The notes: a model not told the origin generated them from the letters alone. A stretch of 64,000 nucleotides of DNA from Streptomyces sp. RPT161 (GCF_027533845.1 NZ_JAPZVN010000009.1:1-64000); one strand, 5' to 3'; shown: positions 15,296 through 25,181, counted from the stretch's first letter. Numbers and translations: made by a program.

Positions 15296-15751
15296 CTAGC
15301 CCCTGTCGAGCTCCGGAACATCATGGCCCAGACCGCGGGCCTCGTCGGCATGGACATGATGCAGCAGTCGGTGCGTCTCCCGGGCGAGGCGCAGTCTTTC
15401 CTCTTCCATGCGGGAGCGCCTGCGGTTGGTGCGCACCAGGTGCAGGGTGCCGCCGGCGGCGATGCACGCGCCCACGTCGCTGGTCACGTTGGTGTAGTTG
15501 CCGCCGATGAGTTCGGCGGTGGCACTGGGGGTGAGGATGTGGGCCAGCGGCAGCACGACCAGGTAGATGCCCAGCGCGACCAGGAAGATGACGTGCACCT
15601 TGCTGGCCAGGGCGCGCGGCACCCAGGCCAGGATCCGGTCGAAGGCGTGTCCCGGGTGGGCTATCCCGGTCAGTGACTCCACCGGCCGCGTTCCCGGGTC
15701 GGTCGGCTGCTCGTCGACGGTGGGTACGGTTCCGCCGGATTCCGTGCTCAT
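15296..15751 (-). CDS. Membrane protein of unknown function
   Basis: 151 residues. A polar N-terminus of about 55 residues precedes one strong transmembrane helix (VHVIFLVALGIYLVVLPLAHIL), a loop, a weaker hydrophobic stretch (VTSDVGACIAAGGTLHLV) and a basic-acidic cytosolic helix (RRRSRMEEERLRLARETHRLLHHVHADEA). ATG at 15751 with GGGGAGGG just upstream. Convergent with the HTH-TOBE gene. Resembles small low-affinity-transport-type membrane proteins of Streptomyces, but no function can be given. Confidence 0.75.
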   Translation of the reverse strand: MSTESGGTVPTVDEQPTDPGTRPVESLTGIAHPGHAFDRILAWVPRALASKVHVIFLVALGIYLVVLPLAHILTPSATAELIGGNYTNVTSDVGACIAAGGTLHLVRTNRRRSRMEEERLRLARETHRLLHHVHADEARGLGHDVPELDRG

Positions 15752-15871
15752 TGGCCCTCCCCTGGGTCCCGGTTCCCCACATCGTAGCCACGCCACTTGC
15801 GTGATTGCGCAAGCCCGCAATCAGAACTACGGACCCGGGGCCAATCGGATCAATCTCGCCCTTAAGCGGGA

Positions 15872-18349
15872 ATGTGTGATGATAAAGGGCCAGAGCGAGG
15901 CGGCCCCCATGCCGTGAAACCGGGCGGCCGGGGCCCACGGAGTCGACTCCCTGCTACGAGGACGCTGCGGATCGTGACGGATCGGGGCGAGGGGTTCGCC
16001 GGGGCGGCGCTCACCGCCGTCTACGTGCTGGACCTGGACGCCGACGAGCTACGACAGACCGATGCGGTCGGGGACAGTCCCGGCACCGGGTTCGGATTGT
16101 CGTCCAGATACCCCTTGTCCGGCAGCTCGCCGGTGGCCGACGCCTTCCGCACCGGGCAGCCGCTGTGGTTGACCCCGGCGGAGGTGACCGCACACGGTGA
16201 CGGCCAGCCCGCCGACGTCTCCCTGGGCGCCCTGCCGCTGGGCGCCAACGGCAAGCGGCTGGGCTGCCTGGTCGTACTGGACCGCGGCGGGGACGGTTTC
16301 GACACCGTGCGGCGCAACTTCCTGGAGCTGTACGCGGACCAGGTCGGCGCGCTCCTCGACGCCGCCGACGTCCCCTGCGGTACCACGGCCCCGGACTGCG
16401 CACTGCGGCACATGCGGGTCGGTTCGTTCACGCTGGTGCTGGGCACCGGGCAGATCGACGCTGACAGACAGGTGCTCGATCTGGCCGGGATCCACCCGAG
16501 CGAGTTCGACGGACGCGTGGAGACCCTGCTGGCGCACACCGTTCCGGAGGACCTGCCCGCACTGATGTCCGTGGTCGAACCGGGGCATATGGCCTCCAGC
16601 AGGCGGGAGTTGGAGTTCCGGATGCGCTGGCCGTCGGGCGAGCTGCACTGGCTGCGGCTGCGTTGCCGGGTGCTGGCCGACTCGGACGGCAGGCCGGAGC
16701 GGATGCTGGGCGTGGTGGCCGAGTCCTCGCATCTGCGGCCCAGCACGGACGAGGTCTCCCGGGTGCAGCGGCTGTCCGCGATCCTGGCCACCGCGATGAC
16801 CGTACGGGACGTGAGCCGGGGGGTGGTGGCCGCGCTGCGCGAGCCCCTGGGCGCCGATCGGATGGCGCTGTCCGAGTTGCACGCCAGCCGACTGGTGGTC
16901 ACCGTCCTTGACCCGCCGGAGCCCTCGGCGTGGCCGGAGATCTGGCGCGCCGAGTGGCGTTCCGAGTGGCCCGAGGCCCCGGCCCGCGCCCTGCCCACCC
17001 TGGAGGCCGCGCTGCGTGAGGGCCGCACCAGCCTGTGGACCACCAGCACCGGCCTGGAGCCGGGGCTCGCCGGACTCGGCCGCGGCGGACTCGCGGTGCT
17101 GCCACTGCCCGCCGACGGCCGGCTGGTCGGCGCCTGCCTGCTCGGCTGGGACAACCCGCATGAGTTCGGCACCGAGGAGCGGTCGCTGCTGACCGCGACC
17201 GCGGGACTGGTGGGGCAGGCCCTGGTGCGGGCCCGCGCCTTCGACGCCGAGCACGAGCTGGCCGCGATGCTCCAGCGCAGCCTGCTCCCCCGCAAGCTGC
17301 CCGAGCTGCCCGGCTGTGCGGCGGTAGCCCGTTACCTGCCCGCCACGGCCGGGCTTGAGGTGGGCGGCGACTGGTACGACGTCATCCCGCTCTCCGACCG
17401 GCATGTGGCGCTGGTCATCGGCGACGTACAGGGGCACAGCGCCGAGGCCGCCACGGTCATGGGCCAGATCCGCACCGCCATCCGGGCCTACGCCGTGGAG
17501 GGCCACCCGCCGGACGTGGTGGTCTCGCACGCCAACCGGCTGCTCGTGGGCATGGACACGGACTCGTTCGCCACCTGCTGCTACGTCGCGCTGGACACGG
17601 AGGAGGGCGACGCGTGGATCGTCAGGGCCGGGCATCTGCCGCCGCTGCTGCGCGACCCGGACGGCAACTCCAGCGAGGTGTTCGCCGAGGGCGGTCCCCC
17701 GCTGGGGGTGCTGGCGGACGCGGAGTTTCCCCTGACGGTGGTCGGGCTGGCCGCCGGAAGCGTCATCACACTGCTCACCGACGGCCTGGTCGAGTCGTCC
17801 AGCCTGCACCTGGACGACGGGATGCGCCGGGTGCGCGAGGTGCTCTCCGCCACCGACCCGTCCGACGTCGACCGGCTGGCCGACGCGGTGATCAGCGGCG
17901 CGGACCGACGTGACGATGACGTCGCGGTGCTGCTGCTGCGCTACGACGGGTTGCGGGCCCGGCCGCTGCGCGCGGGCTGGGCGGTGTGGCGGCTACCCGA
18001 CGCCGTTATGCACGCCCGCCGCTTCACCGCGCGCACCCTGCGCTCGTGGAAGGTGAGCCAGCAGACGGACGCGGTGCTGCTGATCGTCTCCGAGCTGGTC
18101 ACCAACGCCCTGGTGCACACCCAGGGCGAGGTTCGCCTGGATCTCACCCTGGCCGGGGAGCGGTTGCGGGTGGCGGTCAGCGACTCGTCGCCGCGCGCAC
18201 CGGTCAAGCCGACGAGCGTGGACTGGGAGGTGACCGGCGGCCGGGGGCTGCTGCTGGTGGAGGCCATGGCGTGCTCGTGGGGTGCGGTTCCACTCAGCGG
18301 CGGCAAGCAGGTGTGGGGGGAGATCGTCCTGGCACCACTGGAGAGCTGA
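15872..18349 (+). CDS. SpoIIE-family protein phosphatase with GAF, PAS, GAF and HATPase domains
   Basis: 825 residues. Order: GAF-like sensor (about 30-165), PAS (175-290), second GAF (300-455), PP2C/SpoIIE phosphatase (460-690, metal Asp motifs GGDWYD and VIGDVQGH), then an RsbW-type ATPase (700-825: SELVTNALVHTQGEVRL, GGRGLLLVEAMA). Such proteins dephosphorylate anti-anti-sigma factors and can also phosphorylate them, linking stress signals to sigma factors. ATG 15872 has AAGCGGG upstream; GTG 15914 is possible. No anti-anti-sigma gene is adjacent. Confidence 0.9.
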   Translation: MCDDKGPERGGPHAVKPGGRGPRSRLPATRTLRIVTDRGEGFAGAALTAVYVLDLDADELRQTDAVGDSPGTGFGLSSRYPLSGSSPVADAFRTGQPLWLTPAEVTAHGDGQPADVSLGALPLGANGKRLGCLVVLDRGGDGFDTVRRNFLELYADQVGALLDAADVPCGTTAPDCALRHMRVGSFTLVLGTGQIDADRQVLDLAGIHPSEFDGRVETLLAHTVPEDLPALMSVVEPGHMASSRRELEFRMRWPSGELHWLRLRCRVLADSDGRPERMLGVVAESSHLRPSTDEVSRVQRLSAILATAMTVRDVSRGVVAALREPLGADRMALSELHASRLVVTVLDPPEPSAWPEIWRAEWRSEWPEAPARALPTLEAALREGRTSLWTTSTGLEPGLAGLGRGGLAVLPLPADGRLVGACLLGWDNPHEFGTEERSLLTATAGLVGQALVRARAFDAEHELAAMLQRSLLPRKLPELPGCAAVARYLPATAGLEVGGDWYDVIPLSDRHVALVIGDVQGHSAEAATVMGQIRTAIRAYAVEGHPPDVVVSHANRLLVGMDTDSFATCCYVALDTEEGDAWIVRAGHLPPLLRDPDGNSSEVFAEGGPPLGVLADAEFPLTVVGLAAGSVITLLTDGLVESSSLHLDDGMRRVREVLSATDPSDVDRLADAVISGADRRDDDVAVLLLRYDGLRARPLRAGWAVWRLPDAVMHARRFTARTLRSWKVSQQTDAVLLIVSELVTNALVHTQGEVRLDLTLAGERLRVAVSDSSPRAPVKPTSVDWEVTGGRGLLLVEAMACSWGAVPLSGGKQVWGEIVLAPLES

Positions 18350-18433
18350 ACCGTCGACCCCCAGCCCCGAGTCCGATTTTTCGGGTATTGCGGCTATTGT
18401 CGAGAGGAGAACCACGACCGGAAGTGCCCGCGG

Positions 18434-19540
18434 ATGAAGAGTTCTCTGGGTCGCGCTGCGGTTGCCGTGACAGCGGTGTCCCTGGCCGTCGGCCTCGCCG
18501 CCTGCGGAACGGCCCGCGGCCCCGGCATCCCGACCGCCGTCGCCAAGGGCAGCGGCGGCTTCACGATCGGCCTGCTCCTTCCCGACACCCACACCGCACG
18601 CTGGGCGACCGCCGACAAACCGCTGGTCGAGAAGAAGGTCCGGCAACTGTGCCCGCACTGCACGGTGGACTACGCCAACGCCTCGGCGGACGTGGCGACC
18701 CAGCAACAGCAGATCGACTCGATGATCGCCAACGGCGTCCGGGTGCTGATCCTCGATCCGGTCGACTACAAGGCGCTGCGCTCCTCCGTCACCAGGGCGC
18801 ACGACGCCCACATCCCGGTCGTCTCCTACGACCGACTGGCCCAGGGCCCGGTCTCCGCCTACTCCAGCTACGACTCCTGGCAGATCGGCCGGATCCAGGC
18901 CCAAGGCCTCCTGGCCGCCATGGGCAGCAAGGCGCACGATCCGCGGGTCGTGATGATGAACGGCGACCCCACCGACCCGAACACCGCGGCGCTGAAGGAC
19001 GGCGCGCTCTCCGTCCTCAAGGGCCGGGCCAAGATCGCCGCGACGTACTACACCGGCGGCTGGATCCCGGAGAACGCGTTCAGCAACATGTCCGCCGCCA
19101 TCGCCGAACTGGGCGCGGGCCGGATCGACGGTGTGCTGTCCGCCAACGACGGCCTGGCGTCCGGCGCTCTGTCCGCCCTCAAGGCGGCCGATGTCACACC
19201 GCTGCCCCCGATCACCGGTCAGGACGCCGATCTGGGCGCCATACAGCGGCTGCTCACCGGCGAGCAGAGCCTCACCGTCTACAAGTCCTTCGTGTCGGAA
19301 GCCGACGCCGCGGCACGGATGGCCGTCGCGCTGGGCCGTGGCCGGACGTTGCACGGCATCGCCAACGCCCGGGTCAGCAACGACACCAGCAAGGACATTC
19401 CGGCCGTCCTCGGCACCCTGGTGCCGGTGACCGCGCACACCATCAGGCAGACCGTCGTCGACCGCGGCCCCTACACGGTCAGCCAGATCTGCACGCCCCA
19501 GTACAGGTCCGCCTGCGAGAAGGCCGGTCTCACCGGTTAA
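18434..19540 (+). CDS. Sugar ABC transporter substrate-binding lipoprotein (XylF/RbsB type)
   Basis: 368 residues. Lipoprotein signal VAVTAVSLAVGLAAC with the lipid cysteine near residue 25. The body is a type I periplasmic-binding fold: GGFTIGLLLPDTHTARW, STxANGVRVLILDPVD, IPVVSYDRLAQGP and GVLSANDGLASGAL, the pattern of xylose/ribose-binding proteins. First gene of a three-gene operon, with the ATPase start 13 bases after its stop. No sugar kinase or isomerase is adjacent, so the sugar is not known. Confidence 0.9.
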   Translation: MKSSLGRAAVAVTAVSLAVGLAACGTARGPGIPTAVAKGSGGFTIGLLLPDTHTARWATADKPLVEKKVRQLCPHCTVDYANASADVATQQQQIDSMIANGVRVLILDPVDYKALRSSVTRAHDAHIPVVSYDRLAQGPVSAYSSYDSWQIGRIQAQGLLAAMGSKAHDPRVVMMNGDPTDPNTAALKDGALSVLKGRAKIAATYYTGGWIPENAFSNMSAAIAELGAGRIDGVLSANDGLASGALSALKAADVTPLPPITGQDADLGAIQRLLTGEQSLTVYKSFVSEADAAARMAVALGRGRTLHGIANARVSNDTSKDIPAVLGTLVPVTAHTIRQTVVDRGPYTVSQICTPQYRSACEKAGLTG

Positions 19541-19553
19541 GGAGATGGTCGAT

Positions 19554-20339
19554 GTGTCCACCACGCCCGTGCTGGCACTGCGCGGAATCTGCAAGCGGTT
19601 CGGCGCCGTCCAGGCGCTCACGGACGTCGAGTTGGAGATCCACGCCGGTGAGGTGGTCGCCCTGGTCGGCGACAACGGCGCCGGAAAGTCCACCCTCGTC
19701 AAGGTGATCACCGGTGTCGGCCCCGCGGACGAGGGCGTCATCGAGTGGAACGGCCGACCGGTCCGCATCAACCGCCCCCATGACGCCCAGGCCCTGGGCA
19801 TCGCGGGCGTGTACCAGGACCTCGCGCTGTGCGAGACCCTCGATGTGGTCGGTAACGTGTTCCTCGGCCATGAGCTGTGCAAGGGCGGTGTCCTTGACGA
19901 GGTGGCCATGGAACGCCGTACCCGGCAACTGGAGTTGATGGACACCCTGTCCATCCGGATCCCCAGCGTACGGGTCCCCGTCGCGTCGCTCTCCGCGGGC
20001 CAGCGGCAGATGGTCGCGATCGCCCGCGCACTGCTGAGCGATCCCAAAATCCTCATCCTGGACGAGCCCACCGCCGCCCTGGGTGTCGAGCAGACCGCCC
20101 ACTTCCTCGACCTCATCGAGCGGTTGCGGGAACGCGGCATCGGTGTGCTGCTGATCAGCCACAACCTGGGCGACGTCAAGGCCGCGGCCGACCAGGTCGC
20201 TGTGCTGCGCCTCGGCCGGAACAACGGCTTCTTCGACGTACTGACCACGTCCCAGGAGCAGATCGTCTCCTCCATCACCGGAGCAACCGACAACGCCGTG
20301 ACGCACCGCAAGGCATGGGCGTGGGAGGCGATGCTGTGA
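19554..20339 (+). CDS. Sugar ABC transporter ATP-binding protein, single ATPase domain
   Basis: 261 residues: Walker A GDNGAGKST, Q-loop region YQDLALCETL, signature LSAGQRQM, Walker B ILILDEP, switch His in LLISHN. Carbohydrate importers of the RbsA/XylG type usually have two ATPase halves; this has one, as in actinobacterial XylG-like variants. GTG 19554 was chosen because AAGGAG (19539-19544) is 9 bases upstream; ATG 19545 directly abuts it. Overlaps the permease start. Confidence 0.9.
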   Translation: MSTTPVLALRGICKRFGAVQALTDVELEIHAGEVVALVGDNGAGKSTLVKVITGVGPADEGVIEWNGRPVRINRPHDAQALGIAGVYQDLALCETLDVVGNVFLGHELCKGGVLDEVAMERRTRQLELMDTLSIRIPSVRVPVASLSAGQRQMVAIARALLSDPKILILDEPTAALGVEQTAHFLDLIERLRERGIGVLLISHNLGDVKAAADQVAVLRLGRNNGFFDVLTTSQEQIVSSITGATDNAVTHRKAWAWEAML

Positions 20340-21604
20340 ACAGGGCGGAAGCTTCCGAACTCAAGGCCGCGAAGGCGCACACCGACTCCACCGCCAGGCG
20401 CCGCCAGGGCGAGCCGGACCGGGAAGCGCCGGGCTATCTGGACGAGTTCGTCCGCAAGCTGCGCGGCGGTGAACTGGGCTCGCTGCCGGGAGTGTTCTGC
20501 GTCGTGGTGATCTGGATCGTCTTCCAGGTCCTGGACCACCAGTTCCTCTCCCCGCGCAACCTGTCCAACCTAAGCGTGGACATCGTCGGCACGGGACTGA
20601 TCGCGGTCGGCATCGTCTTCGTGCTGCTGCTGGGCGAGATCGACCTGTCGGTCGGCTCGGTCAGCGGGCTGGCGGCGGCGGTGTTCGCCGTGCTGAACGT
20701 CAACGACGGCCTGCCGGAGTGGCTGGCGGTGCTCGCCGCGGTGCTCGTCGGCGCCGCGATCGGCGGCATCCAGGGGTTCTTCTTCGCCAGGGTCGGGGTG
20801 CCCGCCTTCGTGGTCACCCTGGCGGGGCTGCTGGCCTGGAACGGTCTGATGCTGCACGTCCTCGGCGCGAGCGGCACCATCAACCTCCATGAGCGGGGCC
20901 TGGTCTACGCCCTGACCAACCGCTACTTCCACCACACGGCCGCGGCGTACGGGCTGGCCGCACTGAGCGCCGCGGTGTTCTTCCTGACCTCGTACCAGGA
21001 CCGGCGGCGGCGCAGGGCCGCCGAGGTGCCGTACCGGCCGCTCGCCGAGATCGCCCTGCGCACCGGCGGGGTCGCGGTGATCGCGTTCGCCACCGCCTAT
21101 GTGCTCAACCGGTTCGAGGGCCTGCCGCTCGCGCTGCTGGTCTTCCTTGTCTTCGTCGTCGGCCTCGACTACGTGCAGCGGCGCACGAAGTACGGCCGCC
21201 GGATCCGCTCGATCGGCGGCGGTGTCGAGGCGACCCGGCGAGCGGGCATCAACGTGGTGTGGGTACGGGTCTCGGTGTTCGCGATCTCCGGGACGCTGGC
21301 CGCGATCGGCGGGCTGTTCCTCGCCTCGCGGGTGGCCTCGGTCGGCCAGACCTCCGGCTCCAGCATCCTGATGATCAACTCCATCGCCGCGGCCGTCATC
21401 GGCGGCGCCAGCCTGTTCGGCGGGCGCGGCAGTCCCTGGTCCGCGCTGCTCGGCATGCTCGTCATCCAGTCGATCGCGTCCGGGATGCTGCTCATGGGGA
21501 TCCAGACCACCGTGCAGTACATGATCACTGGCGGTGTGCTGCTGGCCGCCGTGGTGCTGGACTCGCTCTCCCGCCACTCCCAGAAGACGCACGGCCGGGC
21601 GTGA
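20336..21604 (+). CDS. Sugar ABC transporter permease (XylH/RbsC type)
   Basis: 422 residues, about ten hydrophobic helices. Contains the BPD_transp_2 family signature region LLLGEIDLSVGSVSGLAAAVF, and late motifs GGGVEATRRAGINV and INSIAAAVIGGASLFGGRGS. The N-terminal 50 residues are polar and cytosolic. GTG 20336 overlaps the ATPase stop, with GGGAGG upstream. Forms the membrane channel of the importer. Confidence 0.92.
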   Translation: MNRAEASELKAAKAHTDSTARRRQGEPDREAPGYLDEFVRKLRGGELGSLPGVFCVVVIWIVFQVLDHQFLSPRNLSNLSVDIVGTGLIAVGIVFVLLLGEIDLSVGSVSGLAAAVFAVLNVNDGLPEWLAVLAAVLVGAAIGGIQGFFFARVGVPAFVVTLAGLLAWNGLMLHVLGASGTINLHERGLVYALTNRYFHHTAAAYGLAALSAAVFFLTSYQDRRRRRAAEVPYRPLAEIALRTGGVAVIAFATAYVLNRFEGLPLALLVFLVFVVGLDYVQRRTKYGRRIRSIGGGVEATRRAGINVVWVRVSVFAISGTLAAIGGLFLASRVASVGQTSGSSILMINSIAAAVIGGASLFGGRGSPWSALLGMLVIQSIASGMLLMGIQTTVQYMITGGVLLAAVVLDSLSRHSQKTHGRA

Positions 21605-21762
21605 GCGGACCCCTCCCGGCGCCGCGGGGACGTTAAGGCTAATGGCGTACTCCCGACTGCCGGGGACGGTGCCCGGTGCCAGGGTGGCGGTGTAACGCGG
21701 CGACGGGCGAACGCCCGCTGGTGCCGCGATGGGGGCAACCGCTACGAGGGAGACGATGTCCC

Positions 21763-22554
21763 GTGACGGTGAGCGTGCCTCGGCGGGCTGTGCTGTACAC
21801 AAGCGGTCTGGTGATGGCGGCCGTGGGCGGATGGGGCCTGCTGGTCGACCCGCCCTGGCGGCACGCGGTCGCCGGCGGGCGGTCCCGGTCCCGGTTCCCC
21901 ACCCCCGGCCCCGCACAGAGCGAGGACGGCGATGTGCGCGGGCCGCAGTACCACGTGGACGCCGGCCCCAAGACCATCGCCATCACCTTCGACGACGGGC
22001 CGGACCCCCGCTACACCCCGTTCATACTCGACGAGTTGCGGCGCCACCATGTCACCGCCACGTTCTGCATGATCGGTGAACACGCCGCCAGACACCCAGA
22101 CTTGGTGGCCCGCGTCGTCGACGAGGGGCACGCGCTGGCCAACCACACCTGGTCGCACCCCAATCTGCGGCATCTGCGTCCCGCGCAGATACGCGACCAG
22201 ATAGAGAAGGCCGCCGACGCCATCGAGTCGGCCTCCCGGGGGAACCGCCCGGGGCTGTTCCGCGCCCCGTTCGGAACGTTCACGCCCGCCGTGCTGTCCG
22301 CGTGCTCGGAGTACGACCTGCGGCCGCTGGCCTGGTCGGTGGATCCGCGCGACTGGTCCCGTCCGGGCAGTGCGCGGATAGCCGCCACCGTACTGGACCG
22401 CACCCGCACGGGAGCGATCATCATCAACCACGACGGCGGCGGCGACCGATCCCAGACCCTGGCGGCCGTGCGCACCTATCTCCCGCGGCTGATCGCCGCG
22501 GGCTACCGGTTCACCACTCCCTTCTCCGGAGCCGACGACAGCGACGGCGAGTAA
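21763..22554 (+). CDS. Polysaccharide deacetylase (NodB/CE4)
   Basis: 263 residues. N-terminal hydrophobic anchor (AVLYTSGLVMAAVGGWGLLV) then a NodB domain: TFDDGPDPRYT (catalytic Asp pair), HTWSHPNLRHL (metal His), RAPFGTFTPAV, WSVDPRDWSRPG and IIINHDGGG. Probably acts on cell-wall or extracellular amino-sugar polymers outside the membrane. GTG 21763, with GAGGGAG about 12 bases upstream. Monocistronic between the sugar transporter and a convergent secreted-protein gene. Confidence 0.92.
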   Translation: MTVSVPRRAVLYTSGLVMAAVGGWGLLVDPPWRHAVAGGRSRSRFPTPGPAQSEDGDVRGPQYHVDAGPKTIAITFDDGPDPRYTPFILDELRRHHVTATFCMIGEHAARHPDLVARVVDEGHALANHTWSHPNLRHLRPAQIRDQIEKAADAIESASRGNRPGLFRAPFGTFTPAVLSACSEYDLRPLAWSVDPRDWSRPGSARIAATVLDRTRTGAIIINHDGGGDRSQTLAAVRTYLPRLIAAGYRFTTPFSGADDSDGE

Positions 22555-22571
22555 CCCACCGTCGGCGTCGG

Positions 22572-24164
22572 CTACCAATGGACCTTCTTGGGCGGTCGGC
22601 ACGACTTGCTGGGCGCCGGGGTGGGGCTGTTCCCGGTGCCGGTGCCGCCCGCGGTGCCGCCTGCCGGGGCGGTGGCACTGGTGCTGGGGGCCGGGGCTGA
22701 GGCGGTCGCGGTGGGCGGCATGCCGCCGGTGCCGGTGGGCGCGCTCGGCATGGCCGAGGCGGTGGGCGCGGCGGACGGCGGGGTCTTGCCGAGCGGGGTG
22801 AGGGCGGCGGCGGTGACCACCCCGTTGCCGTTGGTCGTCAACGTGATCGGGTTGGCGGCGTTCAGCAGCTTGCCGCAACCGAGGTTGGTGAAGCTCTGGT
22901 TCGCCCGCATCGCCAGGAAGGTGAACAGGTTGGTGGCCATCGCGGCGTCCACGGACGGCGCGTTGGCGAACATCGCCTGGTCCTTGAACACCCTTTGCAC
23001 ACCCGCGGGGTTGTTGAACATGTTCTTGCAGTACGTCGTACCGTTGCCGTTGTCGGCGGCGCCGATCGGGGGCTGGTCGACTCCGGCGCGGTAGAGGTTG
23101 GCCTTGCCCTGGCTGGCGTTGGCGTTGTTCAGCGTCATCGGATCGTTGAGCGGTACGAGGGCGACCGGGGCCTTCTGGTTGGCCGCCGCGGACAGTTCGT
23201 CCAACGGCAGGGCGGCGCTCGGCTGGTTGTCGCTGGACTGGTCCGGTGTGGTCCACGGTGTGCAGCCGAGGGCCGGGTCGATGAACTGGCTCAGCAGCAG
23301 GTTGTCGCTGCCGTTGGCCAGATCGGTGGCGTTGGCCACCGCCGCCTTGCCCGCGGCGTTGTTCTGGGCGGTCTGCCCCTTGCCGTTGGCCAGGTAGTGG
23401 GTGACCACGTTGTCACTCTGGTCCTGGTCCACCACGGAGAAGTCACGGGTGGTGGGACAAGGCATCCCGTCCTTCGCCATGCCCAGCGCCGGGACCTGCA
23501 ACTGCTTGTTGGCGATCTGGCCGTTGGCGGCCTGGAAGAACGCGGGGGCGTTGCACTGCGCGAACTGCCCGAAGACCGAGCCGTTCTGACCGTTGACGCA
23601 CTTGCCCTGGGTGAGACTGTTTGCGCCCGCGGCCGACTTCAGCGTCAGGTTGGTTCCGTTGAACCCGAACCAGATGCCGACCGTGGACCCCGCCGGGACC
23701 TGCGCGGCGGCCGGGGGCGCGGCCGGTTGGGTGCCCTTGTCGACCACCAGCGGGTCGTAGAGCGTGAGTTGGCCGTTGCCGCCCATGACCGCGGCTTCGA
23801 CGAACGCCGACTGGTTGGCGTTGGCCTCGTTGCAGGGTCCCATCGCGGGGTTGGTCGCGGTCAACTGGTAGGGCGTGGCCAGGCCTTGGGCGCTCAACGG
23901 GTTGGCGGGGACGATCAGGGTGCAGTTCGGGTTGGCGTTGGCAGCCGCGGCCGGGTTGGCGGCGGCGCTGGGGCTAGTGGACGGGGCGGCTGCGGCGGCA
24001 CCGCGGTGGTGGTGGACGCCGACCGCGGCGAACACGGTTCCGGCGAGCGCGCCCATGGCCAGCGGTACGCCCGCGAGGGTGAGCGTCAGCTTGGAGATCC
24101 TTCGGCGGCGTACCCGCTGCCGTCGCAAGGTCCGACGGGACTTCTCGGTGCGTATGTGCGACAC
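22572..24164 (-). CDS. Large secreted Ala/Asn-rich protein of unknown function
   Basis: 530 residues. A strongly basic N-terminus (RTLRRQRVRRRRISK) precedes a signal helix (LTLTLAGVPLAMGALAGTVFAA). The mature part begins with a His/Ala/Pro linker, then a domain with eight or so scattered cysteines in spaced pairs (CTL..CNE, CVN..CNA, CKN..CGK) likely to form disulfides. It ends in a Pro/Ala/Thr-rich tail. The basic pre-signal segment suggests a long signal peptide. Convergent with the deacetylase, 17 bases apart. No domain family recognised. Confidence 0.75.
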   Translation of the reverse strand: MSHIRTEKSRRTLRRQRVRRRRISKLTLTLAGVPLAMGALAGTVFAAVGVHHHRGAAAAAPSTSPSAAANPAAAANANPNCTLIVPANPLSAQGLATPYQLTATNPAMGPCNEANANQSAFVEAAVMGGNGQLTLYDPLVVDKGTQPAAPPAAAQVPAGSTVGIWFGFNGTNLTLKSAAGANSLTQGKCVNGQNGSVFGQFAQCNAPAFFQAANGQIANKQLQVPALGMAKDGMPCPTTRDFSVVDQDQSDNVVTHYLANGKGQTAQNNAAGKAAVANATDLANGSDNLLLSQFIDPALGCTPWTTPDQSSDNQPSAALPLDELSAAANQKAPVALVPLNDPMTLNNANASQGKANLYRAGVDQPPIGAADNGNGTTYCKNMFNNPAGVQRVFKDQAMFANAPSVDAAMATNLFTFLAMRANQSFTNLGCGKLLNAANPITLTTNGNGVVTAAALTPLGKTPPSAAPTASAMPSAPTGTGGMPPTATASAPAPSTSATAPAGGTAGGTGTGNSPTPAPSKSCRPPKKVHW

Positions 24165-24422
24165 GTATCCGGCTCCGATCTTCCTGGTTCAGTCGGCCCG
24201 TCGCCGAACCGCCTCGGCGTCAGCGGCGGAACCGGGCCGCCCCTGCACACGTACGGGCGCGCGGTGGGGTTCAATTCCCGGGGCGACGCGGCCACTTGGC
24301 AGCGCCGGGACAGGCCCAATCCGACTCGGTGGCTTCGGCCGCCGGATGTTCCCACCGCAGCGCCAACCACATAGGCGGCATTTGGCGGTCCCGGTCTGCT
24401 CGAAGTCCGGCCGGGCCGGTGA

Positions 24423-25181
24423 TCAGTGAGCCGTCGCGGTCCGGAGGAACGCGAGAACCTGTTCGGACACCGTTCGGTCGCTGAGGAAGTCGTTGTGCTT
24501 CAGGCAGCCGGTCTCGGTGTTGGCCGCACCGGTGAGTTCCGTGCTCGTCGGCGGGGAGACCTGCTCGTCGCACGGCGACCACCAGGTCGCGTACCGCACC
24601 GGTCCCGGGGCTTCGGCGCCCTGGTCCAAGTGCTGCACGACGTAGGAGCCGGGGGTCATGTCCCGGCACCCCTGGTCCCACAACGCGCACAGATAGGCCA
24701 GGCTCGTACCGTGGTTGGGACCGGCAAGGGAGGCCCAGTGCGCCACCTTCCGCGCGCCGCCGCCGAACTTGATGTACCAGCGGGTGGGCAGGCTGCCGAG
24801 GCTGTGCGCGACGATGTCCACCCGGGTGGCACCGGTGCGGGCCAGCACCGTGTCGACGTACGAGGACAGTTGGCCGCTCAGCACCTCGTTGGTCGACTGC
24901 GATGTGTCGTACGACCAGGCGAACAGCCGGTCCTGCGGGTACCCGGCGGCGGTGAAGTCGGTCATCATGCCGCCCCACACACCGGGCCCGGCGTTGCGGC
25001 CGTGCACGAAGACCACCGGGTCCGGTTCAGCCGGCGCCGCCTGGGCGGGAGCGCTGGACGTGACGGCGCTCAGTGTGGCGGTCGCCAGGGCCGTTGCCAG
25101 TAAGGCCGCGAGTGCGCGGCCCAAGTGGTCGCGTTTCACCGGCCGTTGCGGTAAGCCGTGCCTTGAGTTCCCCTTGGGCAT
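24423..25181 (-). CDS. Secreted lipase / alpha-beta hydrolase
   Basis: 252 residues. Signal peptide (LAALLATALATATLSAVTSSAPAQAA), oxyanion motif VVFVHGRN, nucleophile elbow AHSLGS, and later D and H positions (SPCDEQV; LKHNDFLSD). Matches Streptomyces class I.7/LipA-like extracellular triacylglycerol lipases. ATG 25181 follows GGGGAGGAA; a longer frame to 25271 lacks a ribosome binding site. Four cysteines in the mature part may pair. Confidence 0.88.
   Translation of the reverse strand: MPKGNSRHGLPQRPVKRDHLGRALAALLATALATATLSAVTSSAPAQAAPAEPDPVVFVHGRNAGPGVWGGMMTDFTAAGYPQDRLFAWSYDTSQSTNEVLSGQLSSYVDTVLARTGATRVDIVAHSLGSLPTRWYIKFGGGARKVAHWASLAGPNHGTSLAYLCALWDQGCRDMTPGSYVVQHLDQGAEAPGPVRYATWWSPCDEQVSPPTSTELTGAANTETGCLKHNDFLSDRTVSEQVLAFLRTATAH

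Noticed and set aside
17993-20539. 848-codon minus-strand open frame.
   Set aside because: It is antisense to the phosphatase and sugar-transporter genes, whose families are unmistakable; the frame is an artefact of GC-rich third positions.
24265-24280. GGGGTTCAATTCCC resembles a tRNA T-arm.
   Set aside because: The T-stem pairs poorly beyond three base pairs and no matching acceptor, D or anticodon arm is found in the 65 bases upstream.
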